A stretch of DNA of 64,000 nt from Agrobacterium tumefaciens (GTDB lineage Bacteria > Pseudomonadota > Alphaproteobacteria > Rhizobiales > Rhizobiaceae). A program made the translations under genes and the position numbers. Shown in pieces: positions 32,838 to 41,531 of this stretch (within the stretch, counting starts at the first letter, position 1; every line of letters starts with the position of its first letter). The stretch spans positions 248,001-312,000 of the forward strand of contig JAGIAH010000002.1 in assembly GCA_017744915.1 (NCBI GenBank), written 5' to 3'. Under the pieces are notes generated by a model that was not told the origin of the DNA, ran no database searches, and was given only the letters and a program-made list of their open reading frames with translations.

Positions 32838-34418
32838 ATGTCGATTGCGTCAACGATATTTCGCTCTCGCGAGCCTGGAGGCGGAGCACACCATCTCGCC
32901 TTCGGTCTGGCAGCCGTGGCGCTGGCCGCCATCGTGTTTTATATCGACACCTATACCGACATAGAAAGCGCAATTGCGGTGCTCTATGTGATCACGGTGC
33001 TGCTGGCCGCGCAGGCGATCACGCGCTTTGGCCTGATCGTGATCGCCTCTGCCTGTGCGATTCTTTCCCTTTTGTCCTATGCGATGACCCATGCGCAGGA
33101 TGCTGATCTGCAATCGGCGCTTCGCCTCGTCGTCGCGCTTGCGGCCCTCATCGTCACGACGATGCTGCTTTTAAAAACAGAAACGGCTCGATTGGCGTTG
33201 TTGTCCATCAATGCGGCGCTGAAGGAGAGCGAGGAGCGTTACCGTTCGATTTTTGACCGCACGCGCGTGGCGCTCTGGGAACGCGATTATTCAAGGCTCC
33301 ATGCCTTGCTGATGGGTCTCAAGCAGCAGGGCGTTGTCGATATGCGGGCCCATGCCCGCGCCAATCCGGGCTTTACGGAACAATGTATCGAACTCATCAC
33401 CATCGTTGCCTCAAACGAAGCCGGCAAGGAGATGCTGGGTTATGATTCCTCCATCAGCGGCACGTTGAAACAGTCCGTCGTTTCTGCCCCCGACAAGTTC
33501 CTGGATACGCTGCAGGCGATTATCGACAATCGGCGCGTTTTCGAAGACAAAGTCGTTGTGCGCACCGAGGGCGGCGAAGAGAAGCTGGTGCTTCTTTCCA
33601 TCAGCTTTCCCGCGGAAGCTTCCTCCTTCAATCGGGTGGTGGTGAGCATGGTCGATATCACCCAGCGGGAATTGGCCCTCCAGGCTCTCGCCGAGGCGCA
33701 GGCCGAACTGACCAGGGCGTCAAAGGCTGCGGCCGTGGGTGCCATGTCCGCCTCGCTGGCCCACGAACTGAACCAGCCGCTTGGCGCCATCGTCGTCAAT
33801 GCGCAGACATTGCTGCGCTGGCTGGATCGCGATCCACCCGATCTCGGGGCCGCGCGCCGCTCGGCCGAACGCATGATCCGCGACAGCCAGCGCACCAGCG
33901 AGATCATCGAGAATACCAGAAGCCTGCTGGCCCATACCGGCGGCAAGGTCGAAACCTTCGAACTGGACGATTTCATCGATGAAACGCTGGTCCTCCTCGA
34001 GCATGATCTGGCGCGCAGCGGAACGACGGTCAATGTCGAAAAGGAAAACACCCCACCCGTAAAGGCGGTGAGGATTGAATTGCAGCAGGTTCTTATCAAC
34101 CTGCTCACCAATGCCATCCAGGCCATGGACGAGGCAGGCGTCAGCGACCGCACGATAATCGTGCGAAAGGAAAGCCAGGGCGCCGACAATATTCGCGTCA
34201 CCGTACGGGATAACGGGCCGGGCATCGCTGCCGAGATCAAGGAAAAGCTGTTTTCGCCCTTCTTTACGACAAAGGCGACGGGAATGGGCATGGGCCTTTC
34301 CATTTGCCGCACCACACTGGAAACCCGCGGTGGTCGGCTGGAGGGTGACAACCACCCACTAGGCGGCGCGGTATTTGCCATTTCCATACCAATCAGCCCG
34401 GAGGTGGAACATGCCTGA
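32838..34418 (+). CDS. Membrane histidine kinase, DUF4118-like sensor plus PAS, FixL/NodV-type
   Basis: A 526-residue kinase with four transmembrane helices (about 22-37, 46-60, 64-80, 96-113), a PAS-like segment (about 132-280), a HisKA domain with His309 in SLAHELNQPLGAIVV and an ATPase domain with DNGPGIAAEIKEKLFSPFF. The ATG at 32838 after GGGGGAAC is used instead of the non-ATG frame start upstream. The HELNQPLGAI H-box is typical of kinases partnered with FixJ-type regulators; the next gene is one and overlaps the kinase stop by 8 bases. The signal is unknown. Confidence 0.9.
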   Translation: MSIASTIFRSREPGGGAHHLAFGLAAVALAAIVFYIDTYTDIESAIAVLYVITVLLAAQAITRFGLIVIASACAILSLLSYAMTHAQDADLQSALRLVVALAALIVTTMLLLKTETARLALLSINAALKESEERYRSIFDRTRVALWERDYSRLHALLMGLKQQGVVDMRAHARANPGFTEQCIELITIVASNEAGKEMLGYDSSISGTLKQSVVSAPDKFLDTLQAIIDNRRVFEDKVVVRTEGGEEKLVLLSISFPAEASSFNRVVVSMVDITQRELALQALAEAQAELTRASKAAAVGAMSASLAHELNQPLGAIVVNAQTLLRWLDRDPPDLGAARRSAERMIRDSQRTSEIIENTRSLLAHTGGKVETFELDDFIDETLVLLEHDLARSGTTVNVEKENTPPVKAVRIELQQVLINLLTNAIQAMDEAGVSDRTIIVRKESQGADNIRVTVRDNGPGIAAEIKEKLFSPFFTTKATGMGMGLSICRTTLETRGGRLEGDNHPLGGAVFAISIPISPEVEHA

Positions 34419-35070
34419 GCCACGCAAGGCAGCCAAGGGGCCACCATCATCTCCGGTCGTGTTCATCGTCGATGACGACGTGTCGATGCGGGAAGCCCTT
34501 ACCGATCTTTTTCGGTCGATGAAATTCGATGTCGAAGCTTTCGAGAGTGCGGCGGCTTTTCTGGAGAAAGCCAATCTCAATCGGCACGGCTGTCTGCTTC
34601 TGGATGTGCGGCTTCCCGGTATCAGCGGCCTCGATTTCCAGATGCAGATGGAACGTCTCGGCAACGGCATGCCGATCATATTCATGACCGGTTTCGGCGA
34701 CATTCCCATGAGTGTGCGGGCGATGAAGGCGGGCGCCGTGGATTTCCTCACCAAGCCTTTCAAGGAGCAGGATATTCTGGACGCGGTGACGACGGCCCTG
34801 GAACGCGATGCCTCGCGGCGTCGCGAAAGCGAGCAGAGTGCCGCCGTCGCGTCTCTTGCCGGGCAGTTGACCCCGCGCGAGCGCGAGGTCATGGGCGCCG
34901 TCGTTCGCGGACTGATGAACAAGCAGATCGCTTACGAACTTGGAATCAGCGAAGTGACGGTGAAATTGCATCGAGGCAACGTCATGCGCAAAATGGAAGC
35001 GAGATCCGTTGCCGATCTTGTCAGGAAATCAGAGTTGCTTGGTTGGCGGCAGGGCCTACCTGTATCTTAG
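34411..35070 (+). CDS. FixJ/NarL-type response regulator
   Basis: A 219-residue regulator: receiver with DDD at 21-23, Asp65 in LLLDVRLPG and FLTKPFKEQD, then a LuxR-type helix-turn-helix (LTPREREVMGAVVRGLMN, QIAYELGISEVTVKLHRGNV). The GDIPMSVRAMKAGAVDFLTKP stretch is characteristic of the FixJ group. It starts inside the end of the kinase gene with GGAGG before it, so they are translationally coupled and form a cognate pair. A receiver-only gene follows. Confidence 0.92.
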   Translation: MPEPRKAAKGPPSSPVVFIVDDDVSMREALTDLFRSMKFDVEAFESAAAFLEKANLNRHGCLLLDVRLPGISGLDFQMQMERLGNGMPIIFMTGFGDIPMSVRAMKAGAVDFLTKPFKEQDILDAVTTALERDASRRRESEQSAAVASLAGQLTPREREVMGAVVRGLMNKQIAYELGISEVTVKLHRGNVMRKMEARSVADLVRKSELLGWRQGLPVS

Positions 35071-35135
35071 TATGGTACCATTTAAATGGGCATGGGCGCA
35101 TAGAAGAGATCAAGAAAACTGAAAAGGTCGCTTCA

Positions 35136-35510
35136 TTGCCCCCTGTACCCATTATTGCCGTCGTCGACGATGACCAAGCTATCCGCGAAGCCATGGATGA
35201 TCTCATCATGTCCTTCGGTTACGAATGCCGACTGTTTTCCTCGGCTGAGGAATTCCTGAAATTCGAGGAGCAGGCGGCGATCGACTGCATCGTCGTGGAT
35301 GTGAAGATGCCGGGGCTTTCCGGCATCGAATTGCAGAGCGAGCTGAACCGGCTCGGTAGTCATCCGCCGATGATCTTCGTGACCTCCTACGAGGATGAGC
35401 GCACCCGCAACGCCGCCTTGAATGGCGGTGCCTTCGCCTTTCTTCGCAAACCGGTCAATATCGGCGCTCTGATGGGCTGCCTGGAGTCTGCCCTCGGCCA
35501 ACAGCCCTGA
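35136..35510 (+). CDS. Single-domain response regulator (receiver only)
   Basis: 124 residues if it starts at the TTG at 35136, which has AAAAGG about 8 bases upstream; the frame is open back to 35043 but that part is not domain-like. It has DDD at 11-13, Asp55 in IVVDVKMPG, and RKPVNIGAL as the lysine motif. There is no output domain, so it may act as a phosphate sink or relay for the preceding kinase-regulator pair. It is convergent with the MscS-type channel gene. Confidence 0.85.
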   Translation: MPPVPIIAVVDDDQAIREAMDDLIMSFGYECRLFSSAEEFLKFEEQAAIDCIVVDVKMPGLSGIELQSELNRLGSHPPMIFVTSYEDERTRNAALNGGAFAFLRKPVNIGALMGCLESALGQQP

Positions 35511-35629
35511 CCGCATCGTATTTCACCCATCGTCGTTTCATGCTCGGATGCCCTGCCGTCTGGGCACACATTGCCGTTGTGCGGGTGAGATTTCGCGACC
35601 GCCAACCTTTCGCCATGTGAACTTCCGCA

Positions 35630-37663
35630 TTAGGGAGACGTTGTGTCTTCCTGCTCATCCGTCCTGGCGAACTGTCGGGATTGATAGGCTGCGGCAGCCG
35701 TCTCGGGCGCCTTGCCGGCACCGACCTGTATACTCGGCTGAGCGAAGGCAATGCCGTTTTTCTGAAAGGCCTCGCGCAGCATCGCATAGGCCGAGCGGCG
35801 GATGAAACTTTGCTGGCTGGTCGGCACGGTGACCATGGCGAAGCTGATGGCGATCCCGTATTCGCCGAATTCCTCGACGCCCTTCATTTTCAATGGCTGG
35901 ATGAAGAGGGGGCCAAGTTCCGGGTCGCCCAGCAATTCCTGGCCGATCGCCTTGCCGATTTTGCGGGCCTTCTCGATATCCGTGTCATAGGGCACGGTGA
36001 CGGAAAATTTTATCTTCGACCAGTCCCGGCTCATGTTCTCGACCGCGCCGAGTTCGCCGAAGGGGACGGTGAAGAGCGGCCCACGGTGATGGCGAAGCTT
36101 GACCGAACGAAGGCTGAAACCCTCCACGGTGCCCTTGTAATTCTTCGCCTGAATATATTCACCGACCCGGAAGGCATCGTCAAAGAGGTAGAAGATGCCG
36201 CTGATGACATCGCGCACCAGCGCCTGTGAGCCGAAACCGATTGCCACGCCAAAAATGCCCGCACCGGCTATCAACGGCCCGATATCGACGCCGAGTTGGC
36301 CGAGGATGACGAGACCTGCGATGATGGAAAGCGAAACCGCCAGCACATTGCGCAGGATCGGCAACAGGGTGTGAAGGCGGGTGGCATGGGTCTCCTCTGT
36401 GGGATTGTCCGTTTCCGCCCCGGCCGGGGCCGGCATGAGGTTGCGATCGATGGCCGCCTTGGTGAGATGCCACACCAGATCGGCGAGCAGCACTATGACG
36501 ATGCTTTTCAGAAAACCGTAGAACAGGGCAACTGTCTGCGGATCGCCGTGGCCGATCATGTGACCGTCCATGTCCCAGACGGCGGCGATCCAGGCAATGG
36601 CAAGCCCGGTGATCGCCGCCCTCGCTCCACGAACAAGCAGGATGCTCCGGCTGTCTGATGCCGGCACGAGAAAATGGGCCGCGATGTAGCCACGCACGGC
36701 ATGGCCGATGGCGCGCATCATTGGTGGAAGCAGGAGGATATAGACGCCGATCCAGAAAGCTGTCCTGAGATCGAGGCACCACAGCAGCCAGACACCGGCA
36801 AGATGAAGGCAAAGCAGGATCCTTGCCGCGATGCTTCGTTCAACCTTGTGCCAGACGAGTTCGACCGAAAGCCCAAGGATGATGCAGGAAACGAGAAAGG
36901 CAGACGCCTGAAGAGCGTCGGCATCAATTTCGAGGATCGTGCCCGTCGCCGTCGAGGCCGTCATTGCAAGCCCAAGGCCGACGATTGTCTTTAACCGCCC
37001 GTGAATTTCCGGATGGGCGGCATGCCCGATAGCCGTTGCCAGAAGGCGATGGGCGACGAATGCCAGCAGATAACAGGCGGCCACCAGCCGAAGCAGTGGC
37101 GGCCATTCGATCGCGAATAGCAAGGCCGCCATGAAAGCCGTGAAAACAACGGTCGGCAGATAGTGTTCGATGCCCTTGCCGTGATGTTGCCATTGCCAGT
37201 GGAAAAACCATTCCGCCGTCGTTCCGAGCGCAATGACCAAGAAAAGAATCATGGAGGCCATGGCGTGGCCGTTGCCCGTTGCGTCCGCCCGCAGGCGAAG
37301 GAAGGTGCGCTCGATTTCGCCGGGAATATGCGGCATTGCCGAGATCATGGTCTGGAAACGATCACGCGCGCGTTCCTCCCACGCCGCCATTTCCCGCGCC
37401 AGATCGCCCACCGAGGTTGCTTCATGGGTGCCGGTCTCGACAGGTGCTACGGCCCCGATTTTTTGTGCGGCCTGCGTTTCGATCCAGCGGCGGATTTCGG
37501 GATCCGCGAACAGCCGCATCAGATCATCGACCTTCTGCGGTGATGCCACGATGGGCGAGGCGGCTTTCTCCTCCGCATCCGGGAACGGCGCCTGCGCCAG
37601 GGCGGGAATTGTGCTGAGAAACACAAATAATGCCGCGAGCCATGTCATGAGTGCTTCCGCCAT
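35630..37663 (-). CDS. Large MscS-family mechanosensitive channel
   Basis: A 677-residue protein with a signal-peptide-like start (MAEALMTWLAALFVFLSTIP), a periplasmic segment, about ten hydrophobic helices and a C-terminal MscS core: pore helix GPLIAGAGIFGVAIGFGSQA followed by VRDVISGIFYLFDDAFRVGE and a beta domain. Such MscK/YbdG-like channels open under membrane tension and vent solutes in osmotic down-shock. A start at 37648 is also possible. It is divergent from the Rrf2 gene across about 330 bases. Confidence 0.88.
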   Translation of the reverse strand: MAEALMTWLAALFVFLSTIPALAQAPFPDAEEKAASPIVASPQKVDDLMRLFADPEIRRWIETQAAQKIGAVAPVETGTHEATSVGDLAREMAAWEERARDRFQTMISAMPHIPGEIERTFLRLRADATGNGHAMASMILFLVIALGTTAEWFFHWQWQHHGKGIEHYLPTVVFTAFMAALLFAIEWPPLLRLVAACYLLAFVAHRLLATAIGHAAHPEIHGRLKTIVGLGLAMTASTATGTILEIDADALQASAFLVSCIILGLSVELVWHKVERSIAARILLCLHLAGVWLLWCLDLRTAFWIGVYILLLPPMMRAIGHAVRGYIAAHFLVPASDSRSILLVRGARAAITGLAIAWIAAVWDMDGHMIGHGDPQTVALFYGFLKSIVIVLLADLVWHLTKAAIDRNLMPAPAGAETDNPTEETHATRLHTLLPILRNVLAVSLSIIAGLVILGQLGVDIGPLIAGAGIFGVAIGFGSQALVRDVISGIFYLFDDAFRVGEYIQAKNYKGTVEGFSLRSVKLRHHRGPLFTVPFGELGAVENMSRDWSKIKFSVTVPYDTDIEKARKIGKAIGQELLGDPELGPLFIQPLKMKGVEEFGEYGIAISFAMVTVPTSQQSFIRRSAYAMLREAFQKNGIAFAQPSIQVGAGKAPETAAAAYQSRQFARTDEQEDTTSP

Positions 37664-37992
37664 CTTCGGTGCAATAGGTCTTGCGGCGTAAGGTGCTTTC
37701 GCCATCCGCGCCGCAGGCTTCCATTCTTCACGATCCATCTCATGCACCCGTCTTCGATGGAGAAATAAGATGCCATGCCGGCGGCGTCGTCGCCCAGCCA
37801 TACGAACGGGTCGCTCCTGCTGGCAACTCGGCGCATCCAGCTAACCTTTTGGCCTGGGCGTATAAATGATCCGGTTATATCGGCGTCCCCATGCGTCACG
37901 CTATGAGGTGACGGGCGCGTTTGCCCGTTACGCCACGATGCAGTTCAAATTGACGCTTGCCAGCCATAACTCAGACAATTATAGTCCGCGTT
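37664..37992. promoter_or_regulatory. 329-base divergent region between MscS-type channel and Rrf2 regulator
   Basis: There is no credible gene here. Near the Rrf2 start, ACTCAGAC (37969-37976) and GTCCGCGT (37984-37991) form an imperfect dyad around a 7-base AT-rich centre; Rrf2 proteins often bind such dyads over their own promoters. The dyad is weak (5 of 8 positions) and its role is a guess. Confidence 0.35.
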
Positions 37993-38532
37993 ATGGCTCA
38001 TATGACGGTAGGTGTGGAATACGGGTTGCATTGTCTCCTGTGGTTGGCGAGTTCACCCGGCGCTCCGCTCAGCAGTCGCGATCTGGCTGAGTTGCAGGGA
38101 ATTTCCCCGAGCTTTCTGGCGAAGATATTTCCGAAGCTGGAGAAGGCGGGGATCGTGTCCGCATCCGAGGGGATCAAAGGCGGATATCTGCTGGCAAAGC
38201 AGCCAGGAGAGATCACCGTTCTGGAGGTTGTTGACGCCATTGAAGGCAGAAAGCCTCTGTTTGACTGCCAGGAAATTCGTGGCCGCTGCGCCGTATTTCG
38301 GCAGCGTCCGCCATCATGGGCGACCAAGGGCGTGTGCGCGGTCCACGCGGTGATGTTGCGTGCGGAGAAGGCGATGCGGGATTCGCTGGCGAGCCAGACT
38401 CTGGCCGATATAGCCGGCGATTTCGGTCGCAAGGCCCCGCCGGAATTCTCCGAGGATATCCGCCAATGGCTTGCCCTCAAGGCCAGTCGGCGGACCCGCC
38501 GGACCGGTGCGGCAGATGGGTCGTTGCCCTGA
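37993..38532 (+). CDS. Rrf2-family transcriptional regulator with three C-terminal-half cysteines
   Basis: A 179-residue protein starting MAHMTVGVEYGLHCLLWLAS, with a winged helix (LSSRDLAELQGISPSFLAKI, then GIKGGYLLAKQP). Cysteines lie in FDCQEIRGRC and GVCAVH, giving spacings of 6 and 15. This resembles, but does not equal, the three-cysteine [Fe-S] sites of IscR, NsrR and RirA, so cluster binding is possible. Starts at 37993 or 38002 cannot be separated. It lies inside the signalling island, upstream of an orphan FixJ-type regulator. Confidence 0.88.
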   Translation: MAHMTVGVEYGLHCLLWLASSPGAPLSSRDLAELQGISPSFLAKIFPKLEKAGIVSASEGIKGGYLLAKQPGEITVLEVVDAIEGRKPLFDCQEIRGRCAVFRQRPPSWATKGVCAVHAVMLRAEKAMRDSLASQTLADIAGDFGRKAPPEFSEDIRQWLALKASRRTRRTGAADGSLP

Positions 38533-38744
38533 CCTGAGAATGGAGCAGAAGACTGGATTGCCGGTCGGCGCCGAAGATACGGCCGCCGCGGCCGGTGGGC
38601 ATGTGGTGAAGCGGGATGAAGGATACAGTCACTTTGGCCGATAACGACGCTTTTCACGTGTTGATGCGCATTCGACCTTGGCGCGATGCGGCTGGTGAGC
38701 CGTGCATCGTTGTGCCCGCAATCCGCCATTTCGGGAGATGATGA

Positions 38745-39395
38745 ATGGCAACCTTGACTGCCGCTGCGGATGAACCGCTGGTTCTCGTCGTCGATGATGA
38801 CGAGGACGTTCGCAACTCCCTTCAGGAACTCATGGAATCGGTTGGCCTCGGTGTCGCCTGTTTTTCCTCGCCCAGGGAGCTGTTGAACGCCGGCCTTCCC
38901 GACCGGCCGGGCTGTCTGGTGCTGGATGTGCGCATGCCGGGCGCAAGCGGCCTTGACCTGCAGCAGCAGCTTTCGACGCGTGGCGTCACGAAACCCATCG
39001 TCTTTCTCACGGGGTATGGTGATATCCCGATGACCGTGCAGGCCATGAAGGCCGGCGCTGTCGATTTCCTGACAAAACCGGTGCGGGACCAGACCCTGCT
39101 GGACGCCGTGATCGCCGGGATACAGCGCGACGTGGAACAGCGGGCGCAGGCGGAAAATATCCACCAGCATGTCACCCGGTTTGAGACCCTCACACCCCGT
39201 GAACGCCAGGTCCTCGGTGAAGTGGTACGGGGTCGCCTCAACAAGCAGATAGCTTTCGAACTCGGGATAAGCGAGATTACGGTGAAGCTCCACCGCAGCA
39301 ATGTGATGCGCAAAATGCGGACGACCTCCGTTGGCGAACTGATCCGCGCCTGGGATTCGTTGCCCTCCAGCTTGCGTGAAAAGCCGCAGGCCTGA
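38745..39395 (+). CDS. FixJ-type response regulator without adjacent kinase
   Basis: A 216-residue regulator: receiver with DDDED at 17-21, Asp61 in LVLDVRMPG, GDIPMTVQAMKAGAVDFLTKP, then a LuxR-type helix-turn-helix (LTPRERQVLGEVVRG, QIAFELGISEITVKLHRSNV). It is very similar in plan and wording to the regulator at 34411, suggesting a duplication. No kinase is adjacent; the multi-PAS kinase at 43251 or the membrane kinase at 32838 may serve it. The gap before it (212 bases) shows no clear promoter element. Confidence 0.92.
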   Translation: MATLTAAADEPLVLVVDDDEDVRNSLQELMESVGLGVACFSSPRELLNAGLPDRPGCLVLDVRMPGASGLDLQQQLSTRGVTKPIVFLTGYGDIPMTVQAMKAGAVDFLTKPVRDQTLLDAVIAGIQRDVEQRAQAENIHQHVTRFETLTPRERQVLGEVVRGRLNKQIAFELGISEITVKLHRSNVMRKMRTTSVGELIRAWDSLPSSLREKPQA

Positions 39396-39692
39396 GCCTG
39401 AACAACGCCGCCTTGTTTACGGTCGTCATGCCCGTGGCCCTTGCCCGGGCGTGAGGCAGCGCCTTGTCGCGGGCTGTCTGCATCGGGGTCAATCGAGGCA
39501 TCTAATCGCCCGATCTATCCTACCTGTACTCTGGGACTAGGTGGCCGATGCCTCCGTTCGATAGGCGAACGGCCTGCCGTGACGCATTCTCGCCAACGGA
39601 AACAGCTTCGCCTGCCGAAGAGGCGCCTCGGCAAAGGCACGCCGGCAGCGGTTCCGGAAACCCAGATCAAACTTGAAACCAGGAGATTGAAC

Positions 39693-40451
39693 ATGAAAAT
39701 CGTCGTTATCGGAGGGACCGGCCTCATCGGTTCGAAGACTGTCGAACGGCTTCGCAAGAAGGGGCATGAGGTGCTTGCCGCTTCTCCGAATTCGGGTGTG
39801 AACACCGTGACGGGAGAAGGCCTTGCCGGCGCATTGGCCGGCGCGGATGTTGTCGTCGATCTGGCGAATTCGCCGTCCTTCGAAGAAAAGGCCGCCATGG
39901 ATTTCTTTGAAGCGGCCGGCCGCAATCTTTTTGCAGCAGAAAAGGCCGCCGGCGTTCGTCACCATGTCGCGCTGTCGGTTGTCGGCACCGACCGCATGCA
40001 GGAGATGGGATATTTCCGCGCCAAGCTGCGCCAGGAAGAGCATATTCGCGAGTCGGGCGTGCCTTACACCATCGTGCATGCGACGCAGTTCTTCGAATTC
40101 GTGGGCGCCATCGCCCAATCGGCCACCGAAGGCACGACTGTTCGTGTGCCGTCCGGCGCATTCCAGCCGATCGCGGCAGACAATGTCGCCGACGCCATGG
40201 CTGACGCGGCACTCGGGGCGCCGGTGAACGGTGTGATCGAGATCGCCGGTCCAGAGCGCGCACCGATGAACGAATTCATCGCGCGTTACCTCAAGGCCAC
40301 CAACGATCCGCGCAGCATCGTCGCTGACCCGCGCGCCCGCTATTTCGAGGTTTCCATCGACGACCGGACCTTGGTTCCTGATGACGGCGCCCGCCTCGGC
40401 GCTATCCGCTTCGAAGACTGGCTGGCGCTCTCCGCCGCCCAGAAAAAATAA
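39693..40451 (+). CDS. NmrA-like NAD(P)-binding atypical short-chain dehydrogenase
   Basis: The ATG at 39693 (AGGAG upstream) gives 252 residues beginning with the Rossmann motif MKIVVIGGTGLIGSKTVERL. The segment RHHVALSVVGTDRM and the absence of a clear YxxxK catalytic pair place it among NmrA/NAD(P)-binding proteins, which act as redox sensors or quinone/flavin reductases. An upstream dyad-containing gap of 297 bases separates it from the FixJ-type regulator. The exported cupin gene follows by 77 bases. Confidence 0.87.
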   Translation: MKIVVIGGTGLIGSKTVERLRKKGHEVLAASPNSGVNTVTGEGLAGALAGADVVVDLANSPSFEEKAAMDFFEAAGRNLFAAEKAAGVRHHVALSVVGTDRMQEMGYFRAKLRQEEHIRESGVPYTIVHATQFFEFVGAIAQSATEGTTVRVPSGAFQPIAADNVADAMADAALGAPVNGVIEIAGPERAPMNEFIARYLKATNDPRSIVADPRARYFEVSIDDRTLVPDDGARLGAIRFEDWLALSAAQKK

Positions 40452-40528
40452 GCGGCTCCCGCCCGCAAAACCCTATCGGCTCCGCCGGTCTTTCGGGACC
40501 GCGGGCCTCCATTTCCAGGAGACGAAAA

Positions 40529-40942
40529 ATGATCAGAACACTTCTCTGCGCAACCGCTCTCGTCTTTGCTTCCGTGGCTGCGGCCACGGCGCATGACACC
40601 AACCGCGGCGAAAACGTAAAGGTGGTCTATGACCAGCCGTTGCCGAATGTGCCGGGCAAGAGCTTGAAGGGCGTGCTCGTCGAATATGCCCCCGGCGGCA
40701 CGTCGCCGGCCCATACGCATCCCAATTCCGCATTCATCTACGCGACCGTTCTTGAGGGCGCGATCACCAGCCAGGTCAATAATGGGCCGGTGACCATCTA
40801 TCGTGCCGGCGAGAATTTTTCCGAATATCCGGGCGATCACCACGCCGTCAGCGAAAATGCAAGCAAGACGGAGCCCGCACGCCTGCTTGCCGTGTTCGTG
40901 GTCGATACGAACGAAACCAATCTGACCGTCTACGAAAAATAA
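40529..40942 (+). CDS. Exported cupin-domain protein
   Basis: A 137-residue protein with a signal peptide (MIRTLLCATALVFASVAAAT, cut after ATA). A single cupin domain has the metal set AHTHPNS (two His), then a Glu in VLEGAI, and HHAVSEN (His), the usual arrangement of small cupins. It is periplasmic. The function is unknown; relatives appear next to NmrA-like proteins and are sometimes induced by FixJ-type or redox regulators. GGAG precedes the ATG. Confidence 0.88.
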   Translation: MIRTLLCATALVFASVAAATAHDTNRGENVKVVYDQPLPNVPGKSLKGVLVEYAPGGTSPAHTHPNSAFIYATVLEGAITSQVNNGPVTIYRAGENFSEYPGDHHAVSENASKTEPARLLAVFVVDTNETNLTVYEK

Positions 40943-40983
40943 GCCGACTGCGAAGAGTGCGATCCTCGCCGCACTTTCACAGC

Positions 40984-41012
40984 GGGATGGCGCCGGCAAG
41001 CGGCGCCATCCC
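40984..41012 (+). terminator. 12-bp hairpin after the cupin gene
   Basis: GGGATGGCGCCG (40984-40995) pairs perfectly with CGGCGCCATCCC (41001-41012) around a 5-base loop. No T-run follows, so termination efficiency is uncertain. It separates the NmrA-like/cupin pair from the CBS/channel pair. Confidence 0.55.
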
Positions 41013-41075
41013 GGTTCCAATCACAGTCAAATCGATAGTCCCGGCTGCGCCAGTGAGCGCCGTCAGGAGGAATTC

Positions 41076-41507
41076 ATGCGTATCGAAAAACTCTATCCCA
41101 TGACGTCGGCGCGCCTGATGGTGATCGACATTGCCGCCACGCTGCGGGTGGCAGCCCAGACGCTTTCCAACCCGGGAATCGGTCTCGCCGTCGTCCGCGA
41201 ACAGGGCGGCAAGGCGGCGGGTGTGCTCAGCAAGTCCGACCTCATCCGGCATCTGATGGATGGGGAGCAGGGGGCGAGCGTCGAAGCGCTGATGAGCCGG
41301 AACATCATTTCCTGCAGCCCGGCCGACGAATTGCAGACGGCATGGCAGGTGATGGTGGACAATCGCGTCCAGAACATGCCGGTCCTTGATGCGGATGCAA
41401 GGCCACTCGGTGTCCTCGATATGCGCGATGTCCTGAAAGTGCTCTTCGAGCAGGAACAGCTGCAGGAACACATGCTGGCGAATTACATCGCCGGCATCGG
41501 TTACTGA
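41076..41507 (+). CDS. Two-CBS-domain protein
   Basis: A 143-residue protein made of a tandem CBS (Bateman) module: the first with AGVLSKSDLIRHLM, the second with VQNMPVLDADARPLGVLDMRD. Such modules bind adenine nucleotides (AMP, ATP, c-di-AMP) and act as regulators of channels and enzymes. It starts MRIEKLYPMTSARLM after AGGAGG. It is 24 bases upstream of a channel gene that itself carries a cyclic-nucleotide-binding-like domain, so a regulatory partnership is plausible. Confidence 0.9.
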   Translation: MRIEKLYPMTSARLMVIDIAATLRVAAQTLSNPGIGLAVVREQGGKAAGVLSKSDLIRHLMDGEQGASVEALMSRNIISCSPADELQTAWQVMVDNRVQNMPVLDADARPLGVLDMRDVLKVLFEQEQLQEHMLANYIAGIGY

Positions 41508-41531
41508 CCACCGGAGACCGGGAGGACCACG

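Noticed and set aside
41076-41507. CBS protein as an IMP dehydrogenase fragment
   Set aside because: The protein is a complete two-CBS module with its own start and ribosome site, and no IMPDH catalytic part lies on either side.
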